From Erigeron canadensis (taxonomy: Eukaryota; Streptophyta; Magnoliopsida; Asterales; Asteraceae), in contig NC_057769.1 of the NCBI RefSeq assembly GCF_010389155.1, forward strand, positions 11,842,735 to 11,906,734: a stretch of 64,000 nt of DNA, given 5' to 3'. Under the pieces are notes generated by a model. The model ran no database searches, was not told where the DNA came from, and was given only the letters and a program-made list of their open reading frames with translations. Every line of letters starts with the position of its first letter. Positions within the stretch are counted from its first letter, which is position 1. This document shows positions 38,944-51,868 of the stretch, in pieces. Made by a program: the position numbers and the translations under genes.

Positions 38944-39130
38944 GTAAGAATCCTTTGTCAATAGACCTAACGTCATTAACACTTTAATAGACCTAACGTC
39001 ATTAACACTTTGGGTCATTTCCGAATCATATGTTTAAAGCACTCTAACATGAGAAATGTTGAAATTCAAAATCAATGATCCTGATATGCCCTAAATAGAT
39101 TATTAATAGAAGGAGGAAGAGAATATGATG

Positions 39131-39212
39131 CTGTTAGACACCTAAGTTGGGTGAAAAACCCCTCATAAAAAGTATATGAGGGGTTTTTTACCCAAGTTAG
39201 ATACATAACGGC
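39131..39212. mobile_element. Small hairpin MITE
   Basis: An inverted pair of about 35 bp contains GAAAAACCCCTCAT and ATGAGGGGTTTTTT around a loop of about 12 bp. A single arm of the same family occurs at about 48471-48506. The structure is also what a short hairpin RNA would look like, but nothing shows that it is transcribed. Confidence 0.6.
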
Positions 39213-40116
39213 CTTATCTTCACTTTTCTCTTAATATAATAAGTAGGTAAATATATTAATTAATTGAAGGGTTGATAATATCATATGTTTATACTGGGTT
39301 TTCCGTGTGAACACATAAATAATATGCGGTTATACATATTTGAATAACGAATAAGCAGTTGAGATAGAAAAACTTATTGAAAAATTTATCTAAAGAAAAA
39401 GTTGGTTGAATGATTTGGAAGGTGTGGGTATCATGAAATGGAAAATGATAGATCTTACTAAATTTTATTAATTCTCCAAACAATATAAGCATAATAACAA
39501 TTTTATAACATTATCATCAATTGAATTGGATTAGTGGTTTTTAGCTTTTATTTATGGGGACAGAGGTCATCAATCCTCATGTTACTGAAGGGTTTTTTTT
39601 TATCATTGACAAAACCTGGAAGCAGTCACTTTATATTTGATAAGGATACATTATTAGATTATCTACATCTCAATAAAAAAAAAAAAAAAAAACACTTTGA
39701 TAAAATCAACCAATTTGATTTAAGAAAAAAAATAAAATAATGTTTCACTTGTTGATGACATTATCTATATCTTTATCTATATTATACTACGAGTATAAAA
39801 TAATATTTTTTTTTAAGTTTCAACATTTAACGTATGTTTCAATATTGATTTTAAGTTTCAATAATTTATTAAATTACGTTACATCAATAACTTAAACTAT
39901 TCGTCACCACCGCTATTGTTGCCATCACCACCATCCGTCCTCACCACGCCACTGCTGTCACCGCCACCGGCGCCAGCGCTACCTCCGCACACCACCACAA
40001 CTTGTTTCCGCCGCTATTATATTGTTTCATCGGTGAGCGTAACTCTAGTTATTATAAAATTATTTGAAGGATATAATACAAAAATTTATCGTTTTCGATC
40101 ATAAAATAGTCGCTCT
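39213..40116. other. AT-rich spacer upstream of polyubiquitin gene 1
   Basis: No gene seen. It contains A runs near 39677-39691 and a CACCACCG-rich patch at 39903-40010 of the kind that recurs next to the Helitron-like ends in this window. Confidence 0.5.
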
Positions 40117-40130
40117 AGAATGTTCTTGAC
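40117..40130 (+). promoter_or_regulatory. Heat-shock-element-like site, polyubiquitin gene 1
   Basis: AGAATGTTCTTGAC matches alternating nGAAn/nTTCn blocks. It lies about 135 bases upstream of the TATA box, and the first two blocks are conserved before the paralogous gene at 53574. Plant polyubiquitin promoters are commonly heat-inducible. Confidence 0.6.
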
Positions 40131-40264
40131 CCGAAAACGAAGGAAAGGTTAAAAAAGAAATCTACTTTGACATTGACTTTGAGAATAAGTATTCTAAACT
40201 TTGGCGTGTTGGTGTCGATAGACGTGGCACATGGTCATTGGATAATTAAACCGACTCTTTTCCC

Positions 40265-40273
40265 TATAAGTAA
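40265..40273 (+). promoter_or_regulatory. TATA box, polyubiquitin gene 1
   Basis: TATAAGTAA follows a CCC run, and the paralogue has TATAAATAA at the same place (53717). A conserved GACGTGGCAC motif, containing an ACGTGGC core, lies about 40 bases upstream in both genes. Confidence 0.7.
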
Positions 40274-40830
40274 ATCCCCAAATCTACTCACAATTTCATA
40301 TCCTATACGATACGATTCATACGTTCGAAAATCAATCTTCTCTTAAACAAACGAAATAAAACCCCCTAATTTCATTTTACTCAATCAAGGTACGCTTTTG
40401 TTATTCGCTTGATCGATCTTCTTCTATATTTATTCAAATTTATTATTATTTTGTTATATCTAAATTTTAATTCATCTAAGTATGGTTATCCTAGTGTAGA
40501 TCATATGATTTTGATTAATTAATAATATCCTTTTATTAACATATCGAAATTTTAATTGATCAAATTAGGGTTATCTTATTGTCTATGTTTTTGATTATGA
40601 ATTAGGGTTATGTAATTGTATATGATTTTGATCAATTGATAAATAATTAATTATTATATCTAATTGATCGAATTGGGGTTATGTAATTGTATATGATTTC
40701 GATAAATTAATGACTTATTATTATTATCTCTATATCATAATTGATCGAATTAGGGTTATCTTATTGTAAATGATATCCTGGCTAACGACACCAATTAATA
40801 AAAGATCCATATATGCTAATTCTTAACAAC

Positions 40831-40927
40831 AACAACAACAACAGGACCCAATCCCGCGCGGGGTATGGGGGAGGTAAGCTGTAGACAGTCTTACCTCTAC
40901 ACAAAGGTAAGCCGTTACTTTTATTAA
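40831..40927 (-). mobile_element. Antisense SINE 3' fragment in the leader intron
   Basis: Read on the minus strand it contains GTAGAGGTAAGACTGTCTAC and CTTACCTCCCCCATA, matching the body of the SINE at 47036-47271, and it ends in a (TTG)n tail. It is flanked by TCTTAACAAC at 40821-40830 and 40928-40937. The neighbouring sequence GGCTAACGA...CATATGCTAATTCTTA is also present on both sides. Confidence 0.65.
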
Positions 40928-40987
40928 TCTTAACAACCATGGCTAACGATCCATATGCTAATTCTTATAGTAATAATATTGTAAAAC

Positions 40988-41016
40988 CCGTGTATTTGAC
41001 ACGGTCTAAAATCTAG
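40988..41016 (+). mobile_element. Helitron-like 3' terminus
   Basis: A perfect CCGTGT/ACACGG stem with a 5-nt loop is followed after 8 bases by CTAG and then T, the pattern of a Helitron 3' end (short stem plus CTRR before T). The matching 5' end was not identified. It is absent from the paralogous leader intron. Confidence 0.45.
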
Positions 41017-41330
41017 TAGTGATTTATATATATGTTTTTTTGGTGAAAATATCGTATGTTTATCTTGATTGTTGATTGTTATTTAGACTACATTCTCCAA
41101 GTTTTTTTTTTATAAGAGGAGAATTGAAAAGATGAGAAAAATTATGTCATTTGAGTACACAAGAAAAATTAATCTGTGTTTTTTCTTCTTAATCTATTTT
41201 GTTAATGATCTAATTCTAATTAGTGAGTAGAATTGTTAGAACTTTGAACTTGGCCTGATTCTAGCAGAAGCATATTATTGTAATTTTGTTAGAAGGTTTT
41301 ATTGAGTGTATTTCTTATAGTAATTAGTGA

Positions 41331-42044
<714 letters not shown>

Positions 42045-43016
42045 TCCTCACTGGTGATAATGATCACTGTGAATGTTGCTGGTTATCTAAGACGATGATT
42101 TCGTTTTATGCTCTTTCTTTTTTCTTATAATAATAAACGATTTCTTTCAATATGTATCTGAAGTAACTTTTATTTTTATGATTATGTTATTACTTGGTGT
42201 TTGATGGATATTATTCGATAGCTGCTTCAGATTTATTTTTATTTATATTTGGTTTCATCGATGATATATCTAAATGTCTTGGCATGTAATACATGTCATT
42301 GTGGAATCATACAATGCAAGCAGTTGTCTCAAAGTGAACAGTAGCCACTCGATAATAGCTTTTGTGAGGTTGAACGCAGGATGTAGTTATGGCATATCCG
42401 CATATGTAATCAGAGGTGGGATGAGAACTGGGAACTCCTGTCCAAAGCCTGAGGTGTGATTATAAATGTTTGATTGTAACGATGTGGACAACTTGGGTGG
42501 CAAATTGGAATGGGTTCTGGCCTTCTGGGTCATCAAGCTATGGGTAATCTACTTATAGTTGCTTCATTAATAGCTTGATCGAAGTTAGTTCGACGGATGA
42601 TGGGTCTAAATAATCATCAGTGGCCTACTGGCTTAACAATTATACTTAATTATACTTACCATATCTTCATTAGTTTGTAGTTGTAATATTTGAGAATTAC
42701 ATGACCTAAGAATTCATTCTTTTCATCATGCAAGTCTACACATATACATAGTGACAGGATCCAAGCAGCAAAATGATACGATATGAATATGCCCATACCA
42801 ACTTCTGTAGACAAGGAACTTTTTTAGGACATGGTCAAACGATTCGGCTCATTTACATGATCATCTTCTCTTTTCTAAATAGATACATGTGAGTCGACAA
42901 TAAAAGCTACTAAAATTTGAGACATTATCTTAAAAGTTAGGTTGTATCTACCAAACAAGTACTAGTTCTCTATTCCAACAGTAACCAATGTGTGATTGAA
43001 TGTTCTCAACTACTTA
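42045..43016. other. 3' flank of polyubiquitin gene 1
   Basis: This is alignable with the 3' flank of the second polyubiquitin gene (from 55334) up to and beyond the MITE at 43017. It is part of the segmental duplication and has no separate gene. Confidence 0.7.
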
Positions 43017-43922
43017 GGGGATGTTTGGTTGACTTGAATTCATAGAAATTTAGTGGAATTGGAATTCAAATTCCATTCATGGCTTTGTTTGGTTGGACCA
43101 TGAAAGGAATTTGAATGTAAAACATTCCTCCAAATTCCCTTATATACAGAATTCAAGATTCCTTCATATACATGATGGAAAGTTGAGAATTCCTTTGGAA
43201 TTCAATATATTGACCAAAACACCCATCCTTTCCTTTCATCACTACCGATCAACACATGGACATCCATCACCACTTGGACCTCGGTCAACATTTTTACCGC
43301 ACTTCCACCACCACTTGCACCCTCCGGCGACCACCATCGTCACCATCACATTATTTTCACGGAGGCCAGAGGCACCACCCCCAACAGTTCTTCGTAGAAC
43401 AACAGTGAATATCAAGAAACAGATAGATCTAGAAGATATATATATATATATATATATAAAGAGAGAGAGAGAGAGAGAAAGGGGGGAGAAAAAGAAAGAT
43501 GGATGGTGGCTCAGTTTAGAAGATTGTTCCTGCATCTCGAATTGCAATGGTTACCATATCCATGATTTGAAAGGGATGATTGATTGAAATGATAAAATGG
43601 AAGTATTTTTGTTTTTGATTGAATTCTAGTTTTATAAGAAAGTTAAAATTATGTTGAAGATGAAACGAGAGAAGTGGGATCGGTGATGGTGATGCTTTTG
43701 TCAGTACCTATCATGACTTATCATTTGTATATGCGTAGAAATGAGATAGTAATAATTAGCAATGGCAATAAAGTCATTTTAATAAAATATCTAATCTAAT
43801 TCCGTTGATACATTTTTTAACCAAACACTATTGTAAAGATAATAAATTCCAATTCCCTCAAATTCCAATTCTTTCAATGAATTCCAATTCCTTCAAAAAC
43901 ATTCCGCGAACCAAACGTACCC
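43017..43922. mobile_element. Tourist-like (PIF/Harbinger) MITE
   Basis: A 906-bp element starts GGGGATGTTTGGTTGAC and ends GCGAACCAAACGTACCC, with TTA on both sides (43014-43016 and 43923-43925). The matching 3' flank of the other polyubiquitin gene (near 56550-56570) lacks it, so the insertion followed the duplication. Subterminal GGAATT motifs repeat. The interior has (TA)n and (GA)n microsatellites at about 43437-43478 that create a spurious open frame. Confidence 0.8.
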
Positions 43923-44420
43923 TTAATTAAGTTATTAACATGATGCAACATATAAAGATTTTCTTTTTCCTTAAAAATAAAAATTATATAGTTAATATAA
44001 GTTTAAATATGGATTATAAGTTTAAAAAAATAATAAAAATAAAAAACTAAAACCATAACAATTTTCTAACTTCTAAAATGATCTAGTTTGAAAGTATTAA
44101 TCTCTTTATTATCTATTTGTTCCTTCTAGTTTTTCAACCATTAATTGATAACTCTAAATGCCTCTTCTTTTATGTATAATTTTAGATGTCTTCGATTGAA
44201 ATACTTATAATTTATACTTGTAATGTCTATAATACCGTTAATGAACTGGATTTACAACATTTACCTTTAATTCTTAAATGACAATATTGAAGTACCTATA
44301 ATATCTACACCACCGCCACTACCCTTGCCGCCACCAGCCGTCACCGCAACTACCATTGTCGCCAATACATCGTCGTATCACACGGGTATTGGACTAGCTA
44401 TATATATATATATATATATA
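43923..44420. other. Spacer with Helitron-like end at the right
   Basis: The first ~80 bases still match the 3' flank of polyubiquitin gene 2. At 44300-44395 a CACCGCC-rich stretch is followed by ACACGGGTATTGGACTAGC, resembling a plus-strand Helitron 3' end. A (TA)n run follows. Confidence 0.45.
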
Positions 44421-45216
44421 TCTAATAAAACAATAGTTATCCTAGCTTTTTAAAGTCATCCAACTTAACTTAAAGCTATTTTTAGATTTTGCCACATAAG
44501 ATATTTCCTATGTGTTTCCTATGTGTCATCTTTATAAATTTTTCCCATTTAATATATACTACATTCCTTTTTTGTTACAATATCAATAAAATAAAATCAC
44601 AACATATTATGAATAAAATAATCAATTTTTAATTTGTTTCCAAATAAATAATTGCTAGCACTTTTTTTCCAATATATAAGTTTGTTAATTAATAACATAT
44701 AAAAGCGTTTATATCAATATATGTTTTATACTAAATTAATATAACAAGTTTATTTCACAAAATTGTTATTGCTAATTGTTTAAATGTATTCTAATAGTGG
44801 TCAGGGGGTTTTCTACAAAGTGGTTTCCTCCTGGGGGGTCTCAGGTTCGAATCCTGCCACATGCAAATGTGGTGAGGGGCCTTAGCAAATGTGGTGAGGG
44901 GCCTAACACATGAGGAGCAAACCCTTTAGGGCATTGCCAGGAGATGAACCGGCGTGGGCGCATGCGCGTGGGGGATTTTAGCCATTTATCCGTTATTGCC
45001 TTTCAAAAATAAAAAAATATTTTGTTTGTCTACTCATTTATGCAGTGGATTTGACTATTAAGAAAATTTTGAATATTTGATTTTTAAATATTTTTAATTA
45101 TTTTATATAATTTTTTTTTATCTAAATGTTGCTTATTAGAGATTTTATTGATTCAATACTAAAAGTTTTAAAAATATAATTCAAGAGCCGCGCATCATGC
45201 GGAGTAAAAATCCTTG
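44421..45216 (+). mobile_element. Non-autonomous Helitron
   Basis: It begins TCTAATAAAACAATAG and ends with a short CGCAT/ATGCG stem followed by CTTG before T, between two (TA)n tracts. Subterminal sequence containing AAAACAATAGTTA and CCTATGTG is shared with the element at 57186-57994 in the opposite orientation, which supports the ends. No RepHel protein is encoded. A SINE-like sequence sits inside it. Confidence 0.6.
44801..44990 (+). mobile_element. tRNA-derived SINE-like sequence inside the Helitron
   Basis: A box-B match, GGTTCGAATCC, follows a weak A-box region. A duplicated AAATGTGGTGAGGGGCCT motif and GC-rich GGCGTGGGCGCATGCGCG come after it. The body differs from the SINE at 47036. 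The boundaries are approximate. Confidence 0.45.
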
Positions 45217-46385
45217 TATATATATATATATATATATATAAAAGGCTGCCTCAAAGCCCTTATGAAGTATATTTAGCCTATATGATTTGGCTTCATGGGT
45301 ATGATCGATATTATTTCTTGATGATAGTTTAGTTTGGTTGATTGTAGCTTCTGTAATAATATATCACACACATATATCTGTATCGAAATCGATTAAAAAT
45401 AAAAGAGACGACGTATACTTCAATTAGCACCTGTAGAAAACTAAGTACACAGCAAATGACAAAATTAAAAACTTAAAATGTGCCGCCTATGGCAAATATT
45501 TGAAAAACGTACAGCGAAAATTATGTTGGGGAAATTTAAACATATAACATGTGACACAAAATTAAGAGAGATAAAACTTGTTAATTAAAAACGGTCGATA
45601 TTAAAATCATAATCTTTCTTGCTTTGAGATCTCTATGAAAGATATTATAAGAAGGTTATTAAGAAGATAATATTTTTTTTTCTCTAAAACTAAAACCCTG
45701 TTTATTTAGGACTTAATAAACTTAATAAAGAACTTAATCCATTGAATTAAAAAAAATGTGTATTTTATATTTAATAAACAAAAAACAACTCTATTGACTT
45801 AATCCATACATAAACAATTTATCAATTCGGTTATTTAATGGTTAAAAATACAAACACACTTTCAATCATTGATATGTTTAGTCTAGAGTTATATTTATCA
45901 ATTTTTCTCATTAGTGTAACACCTATTTTTTTTATTAATAAAATTTCCATAAAATGCCGTATTTCTTTTTTATATCAAATTACTTGTTATATATAAAACT
46001 TAACACTATTAGCCACAACTGAGTCATTTTTACATATTATGCATTCAAAAGGGCCAATATACCAGATTTCATTTAAAAGTGTCTTTAAGCTATAAACTTT
46101 CATTTGATCATTTGTATACACAAAAATGTACTTAACTTAACATGGGTAATAACACATTAATATCAGAAAACAGATTTGCCGAGATTCTACGTGCGCAAAT
46201 CTGTAGAAACGTATATCATTTTTAGACATGTGAAAACATTGAACAACTAACAATGAGTAAATTAACTTGTATGTCTTAATGAATAGTCGATATCATAACA
46301 TCAACTTAAATATAAGCAAATTGCACCTATAAGCAAGCAACTTGTATGACCACGTATCGTGTCCCTATATGGATCCAAAAGGCAA
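45217..46385. other. AT-rich intergenic, no gene seen
   Basis: Begins with a (TA)n run and contains no recognisable gene or structured repeat. Confidence 0.5.
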
Positions 46386-46543
46386 AGATTGGAGGGTCTT
46401 TTCTACCATTTAGGTAAAAACTGGAAGCAGCCTCTCTACTTAGATAGAGTTAAGGTCTGCCTACATCTTAACCTCCCCCATACACCGTCAAGATATTAGG
46501 GCTCAAAACCCGCAGAAGGCGGCACTAAACACTTACTTACTAT
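46386..46543 (+). mobile_element. 5'-truncated SINE copy
   Basis: This copy matches the 3' two thirds of the SINE at 47036-47271 (TTGGAGGGTCTTTTCTACC, GTCTGCCTACATCTTAACC, GGCTCAAAACCC) but lacks the tRNA-like head. Confidence 0.7.
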
Positions 46544-47017
46544 TTTTATTTGATGTAGTTGAACGAAAAATATAATGGTATGTTATGTGGAATATGAAAC
46601 ATATTCTGTTAATAGCAAAAGCTTAATCGTTGTATATGTATATAATGAAGAGATTGTCTCTTACTCCACAAACATTACTCAAATATTATATGGGGATAAC
46701 AAGTATATTGCTTCTAGCATGATTTTGAGAGGGGGAATGATTTTGTATTTAGACATGTGATTCATAGGGGGGAAGATTGTGAGAAGGAATGGAGAAGGAT
46801 ATATGCTTCTAGCAGTATATTTGTTTTTCTCATATTATATATGAATTTAAAAAGTCAAGAGCCATGTAACATTAGTCAAGTTATTATTTTCCATTAAAAA
46901 GATATATACTTGAAAATGGGTTCAAATAGAATTACTGTTAAGTTGAAGGGTTAATATGAAATTTTGAATCAACATAAAGGGGCATAAAGGAAAATATACT
47001 AAAAGAAAAGTCAGTTC
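46544..47017. other. Spacer, no gene seen
   Basis: AT-rich sequence between two SINE copies. A 61-residue frame starting at 46575 has no recognisable similarity. Confidence 0.45.
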
Positions 47018-47035
47018 ATCTTCTTCGTGGAGATA

Positions 47036-47271
47036 AAAGCAGCATGGTTGGATCAGTGGTAAAACACCCTTGCCTCTGGAGACAGAGGTCATGGGTTCGA
47101 TCCTCATCCCATGCAAAGGTTGGAGGGCCTTTTCTACCATTTAGGTAGAAACTGAAAGCAGCCTCTCTACTTAGGTAGAGGTAAGGTCTGCCTACATCTT
47201 AACCTCCCCCATATACCGTTGAGGTATTGGGGCTCAAAACCCACAGAAAACGACACTGAGCAGTTACTTTT
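47036..47271 (+). mobile_element. Complete tRNA-derived SINE with 18-bp target duplication
   Basis: The head has an A box (TTGGATCAGTGG) and a B box (GGTTCGATCC at 47094-47103). The body carries TAGGTAGAGGTAAGGTCTGC and CTCCCCCATA, and the end is T-rich. A perfect 18-bp duplication, ATCTTCTTCGTGGAGATA, flanks it at 47018-47035 and 47272-47289, the hallmark of LINE-driven insertion. The long identical duplication suggests a recent event. Confidence 0.88.
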
Positions 47272-47289
47272 ATCTTCTTCGTGGAGATA

Positions 47290-48639
47290 TCATGAAAAAC
47301 CTCCATTAAAACATAAAATTTTCATTTTAACTGCAAAAACTCTTTGAATGGTTACATTGAAAACTAATTGGCTCATCATAAAACTTAGTCCATTGTCATC
47401 GAACTTATAAGGTAGGTTCTAACCAAATTTATACGTAACTCCTCAAAAAAATTATCACATACTCTCTAGATTTTTTTCAAAACTTAAGTAGGACCTACCT
47501 AGTTACACTGTAGATCCGCCCCTAGTTGTAAACGTATGGTATAAATTAATGATATAGAAAATATGGACAAAACCATAAAATGGTATAAATTACAAAACAT
47601 TATTTGTAATAAAGACAATCAACACTGTATTTTAATTAAGGTATTCATGGTTGATGATTACCGTTAATTTATTTTTTCTCGAAACGCTCTTCTAGCAATT
47701 CAATATGTTAATTGTCGTTGATTTTTGAAAGTAATTCTTCAAGCAGCATCATCCTTTTGTAATGACGATCAACCGGAACAACATCATTTTCTATTAAAAA
47801 AATTACATAACTAGTAATATATGTTTTTATATACATAAATAACAAATAATATATAAAATCTATAGCTTAACGTTGAAAGTTAAAAAAATAAGACACGAGA
47901 ATTGACCAAACCAACTTTAATGAATAAAATCACCACCAGCCATTTAGTCTATTATATTATAAACATCTTTATGTCAATTATCAACACCATTTGATGACGT
48001 CACCACCACCAATCCACCATGCATACATCGCCATCATTTTTGTTGTATTGTGTGGTCGCCGTGCTAATAATGTATAATAGTTATGTAAGTATGATTTGAT
48101 TTGGCAAATTAATATAACTTAATTAAGTTGATCAGCTTTTAGGAGCTTCTAGGAGTTTCAAGCTTTTAAGAAAAAACTCCCACTTAAAAGAAAACTTAGT
48201 TTGTTTGTAGAAGCTTTAAGATTCTAAATTGGATAAAAAGCTTCCATCTCAAACGCTAATATAACAAGCGTTGAAAACCAGCTTGAAGCTTTTAACTAAG
48301 GAAATTACATAAATAGCCATCCTATGACTAAGGGTGTCCTAATCGCAACGAAGTTAATAAGACACTTTTAACATTACATAGCATTATAGTTTTTGTCTTA
48401 TATTATGAATTTTATTTTATATTCTATTCTATATATAAAAAAGGGAAAGAGAATATGAGGCTGTTAGGCACCTAAGTTAGGTGAAAAACCCCTCATATAT
48501 ATAAATCAAGTGTAGCCGTGTAGGAATCCAAGTGTTACCAATATATAGAGACCTAAGCATCATTTTTTAGTTCTTTTTTTCTTTAATAAATTTACGTAAG
48601 AATCAAGTATAGCCGTAATTATATATATATATATATATA
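47290..48639. other. Intergenic, no gene seen
   Basis: It contains AGCTTTTAGGAGCTT-type MITE-like sequence at about 48130-48300, one arm of the hairpin family seen at 39131 (about 48471-48506), and a terminal (TA)n run at about 48619-48640. Confidence 0.5.
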
Positions 48640-48861
48640 TATAACGTCTCAACCCAAATGAAAGCGAAATTATTGAAAACCAAAACTTTAGACTTTATAC
48701 TTAGAAAAATACGGTCATTTTTCGCGAAAAATCAAAATGTTGCAATTCAAGAAAAGACACTTGTAGTGTTCTTAAAATGATGTAAATAGACTACTATATA
48801 AGTTTTAGGACCCAAAAAGGTCAAACGAAGGCTCGGGAAAAAAAAAGGTTCGAGGACAGTG

Positions 48862-48918
48862 GAGCACGGCCTTTGCACAGGGCAAGAGCCGTGCTCTGTG
48901 ACACAGAGGCCGTGCTCT
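48862..48918. repeat. GC-rich inverted repeats in LTR 1
   Basis: GAGCACGGC (48862-48870) is followed by its inverse GCCGTGCTC (48888-48896) and a second inverse copy (48909-48917). The second solo LTR has a GC-rich dyad cluster of unrelated sequence at 61716-61818. Confidence 0.7.
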
Positions 48919-49543
48919 CTGCTGTACACCAAAAACCCTATTTTTGACGTTTTTCAACATTTCGACTCACAATCAAACTTTTCCTTATCATTCCCTGATA
49001 CAAATAAATCATAAACACATTACTTAAAATTACAAAAGGTTTCAAATATTCAAGAGAAAGTTCTACAACTTTACGGGTCATTTAACTTAATGAACGACCT
49101 AATTAACAATGCTGTGACACATACAAACCAAATGACCAATATCTTGACATAACCACAGTTTTTTATACCAAAATTAGACTTGTTCAATCCAAGAGAAGGT
49201 TTGTATCAAGAGCCATAATATACCAAAGAATTCTCTACTATGCCTCTATCCAAGTTGCCAACCTTACAAGATGGCAAAATACCTTCAATAACAACTTTCA
49301 CTTCAAATCCATCACTTGGCCAAATCCTTTCCCTTGCTATTACTAATTCCTATAAAAGGATTAAACAACTAAAACGTAAGCAATGCTTAGTGAATGCATA
49401 TACATATGATCATAATCAAGTTACCAAAACATTAGTGCATCAAGCATCATTCATAGCCTATCTTTTGATAGCCATTTCATTCATATCAATCATAAACACA
49501 AAAATCATCACAAATCATTTTCAACATGGCCATGGATATTTTG

Positions 49544-49816
49544 GCTAGTAGGAATTTACCCACCTACTAGCTCTTACATACAACATGACTAGTAGGAATT
49601 TACCCACCTACTAGTTCTTATACATATAATTTGGCTAGTAGGAATTTACCCACTTACTAGCTCACATATTCATAATTCAAGGCTTGCTAGTATGAATTTA
49701 CCCACCTACTAGCTTATTCATTCAACAATCAAAATTTTGCTAGTAGGAATTTACCCACCTACTAGCTTATTCATTCAACAAACATATGGGTCATAGGAAT
49801 TTACCCACCTATGACC
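49544..49816. repeat. Array of six 28-bp hairpins with invariant loop
   Basis: Units lie at 49544-49571, 49588-49615, 49634-49661, 49686-49713, 49739-49766 and 49789-49816, starting 44-53 bp apart. Each is a 9-bp arm, the loop AATTTACCCA and the opposite arm. Units 1 and 5 have GCTAGTAGG/CCTACTAGC. Unit 2 changes the outer pair to A/T on both sides. Unit 6 has GGTCATAGG/CCTATGACC, with three base pairs changed in both arms. Units 3 and 4 each have one mismatch. The loop is identical in all six. Confidence 0.95.
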
Positions 49817-50782
49817 TCTATTAACAAGAACATGATCATATGCAGATACACTCACCTTAACTTTGCTATTTGGCACTATATGGCTACTAGGCTCAACAAG
49901 AAAATCTTCATCACCTACACATTATGTAATATATATCTATGAGTTCTATAAACTCAACTCTTTCACAATCAACTAAATTAATTCCCCATGAACTCATTTC
50001 TTATGGTGTTTGGCTAAACTAAACATTTCAACACAATTTTCATAAAAACTTTCATATCACAATTCTAGCCAAACACCCTAAAAACATAAGGATTATCACT
50101 TTGGGGTTTCATCATAAAGCTCATTTGCATTTACCCCAAATTTCTCCCTTTTTTAATTCCATTAGGGTTCTTTTCTAAAAATCCAAAAATAACAAAAACC
50201 CCGATTTCAATCATCAAGAACCCTAATTTCTTAATTTAACAATTAAAACTAAGGTTAAGGAGATAAATACCTCAAGAGTGAAAGACAACAATTTAGGGTT
50301 CTCAAAATCACAATTCTTCCCTTTTTCTTCCTAGAATTTTTCAACCACCACCACCTCCAATCAAACCTTCAATTTCAATTTCTAAGATAAATGGTGACGA
50401 TATATGTATTGTTCAAGGTTTGAGATTCTTTAATTTATGATTTGAAGATTCAATTGCATGATATTTGGAAGAATTTGAGAGATGAGTTAGTTAGAAGTGA
50501 AGTGGAACTTGAAGTGGGAAAACATGAGTCACAAACTCTATGTGGCTGGCTTTCTTCTCAGGTGGCCACGTCCCATAGTCATTTTTAGTGGGTTTAATAC
50601 CCGCTAGCCACTAAAGTTCCAACTAATTTAACCCCTTTTCTCAAAACAAAATACTAGGAAATTAAGTTAATGTCAAAACTATGAAAAGTGTTTATATTAT
50701 CTTAAAATATTGGGGTGTTACAATATATATATATATATACTAATATACTAATATACATAATATAGTATATAATGTATATATA

Positions 50783-51045
50783 ATGTTTACTACTAAGTAC
50801 TTTTTAGTTAATGTCTATACTTGTCATTTTACATATTTTATTAAAAGCTATATCTATTTTACCAAACATTTAAATATATCAAAAAGCTTCATCTATCAGC
50901 TTACAGTTACATTACAGCTATCAGCTAATTTTGTCAAACATACCCTAAAAAGGGACAAAGACACACGCTTAAATCAAAGAAACTTGGACAAAGAAACACG
51001 TTTAAATCAAAAATAATTTGCGTGTCCAAGATTCAACACCATAAA
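50783..51045. repeat. Direct duplication, copy A
   Basis: It shares TACTTTTTAGTTAATGTC, CAAAGAAACTTGGACAAAG and TTGCGTGTCCAAGATTC, in the same order, with 51869-52487. Both copies include CAGCTATCAGCTA-type MITE sequence. Confidence 0.75.
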
Positions 51046-51868
51046 TTACACTACCTACCTCCTCCAATATCATTTGAAGTATAAAGTGAAGCTAGTACAA
51101 ACCCACCCATCTACACTATTTATACTTTTTACATACTCATCTTTTTCTCCCTGGCTCTCTTATTTCAGATCCATAATCCATCTCATATTTCTCTCTTTTC
51201 TGATCGATCCGATGGTTTATACATGGTGTTAGTTAGATCCTGTAGTTTATAAATGGCTGTGTATGTGGCCGGTTGTATGTGGTGGCCGGTGGGAGAGAGG
51301 GGCTTGCTGGTGGTGTTTGGTTGTAGCTAGTTTGAACTGATTTGCAGTACTTTTGGTTATCGGAGGTGGCAGCCATGGTGTTGGCCGTTGATTTGCGTTT
51401 GATGGTGGTGGTGGTCGGGTATGGCGGCCAGTGGTGGTCAATTTTGGTTGAAAGAAAAAAATAGTTTTCAAATTCAATATAATAATTAAAAGCAACAATT
51501 TCATCTAGGTCAATGGTGATCGAAAGTTTGATTATCTTATTACATTACCAAAATATCACATCTTCGATACTTTTAAGTCATAAAATTACAATTTATTTCC
51601 AAATTCGTACTAAAAGAATCAAATATACATATATAACATACAAAATAATCTAACCATAAATATGATATATGATATTTAACCATATTATCAAACTACAACA
51701 ATCATAAATCTGTGACTCGTAGTGAATCATTTCAAATTTACGCCGCGACTCGTAAGAGTCAGGAGAAAAAAGAGTCACACAACGAGTCGCCTCGTTTTCA
51801 GTCTAAATCGATTCGACTCGTTAAAGTCTAAATCATTCAACTATGTATAATATATATATATATAATGT

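Larger units (their letters stand above)
48640..50722 (+). mobile_element. Probable solo LTR carrying a hairpin array
   Basis: The right end reads TTGGGGTGTTACA. The left end, TATAACGTCTCAAC, aligns with the TGTAACACCCCAAC start of the cleaner solo LTR at 60351, with the TG mutated to TA. The candidate 5-bp duplication is ATATA on both sides, but it lies in TA microsatellites and so is weak evidence. There are no gag-pol remnants on either side. Inside are a GC-rich dyad group (48862-48918), a six-unit hairpin array (49544-49816) and an ACTCACCTT block that also follows the dyad array of the second LTR. Confidence 0.65.

Noticed and set aside
43093..43587. 164-residue open frame
   Set aside because: It lies entirely inside the Tourist-like MITE and is made of CACCAC, TA and GA repeats.
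49544..49816. CRISPR-like array (28-bp repeats with 16-25-bp variable spacers)
   Set aside because: The layout superficially fits, but this is plant nuclear DNA with introns and LTRs, no cas genes are present, and the repeats vary in their arms by paired changes. It is treated as a hairpin array in an LTR.
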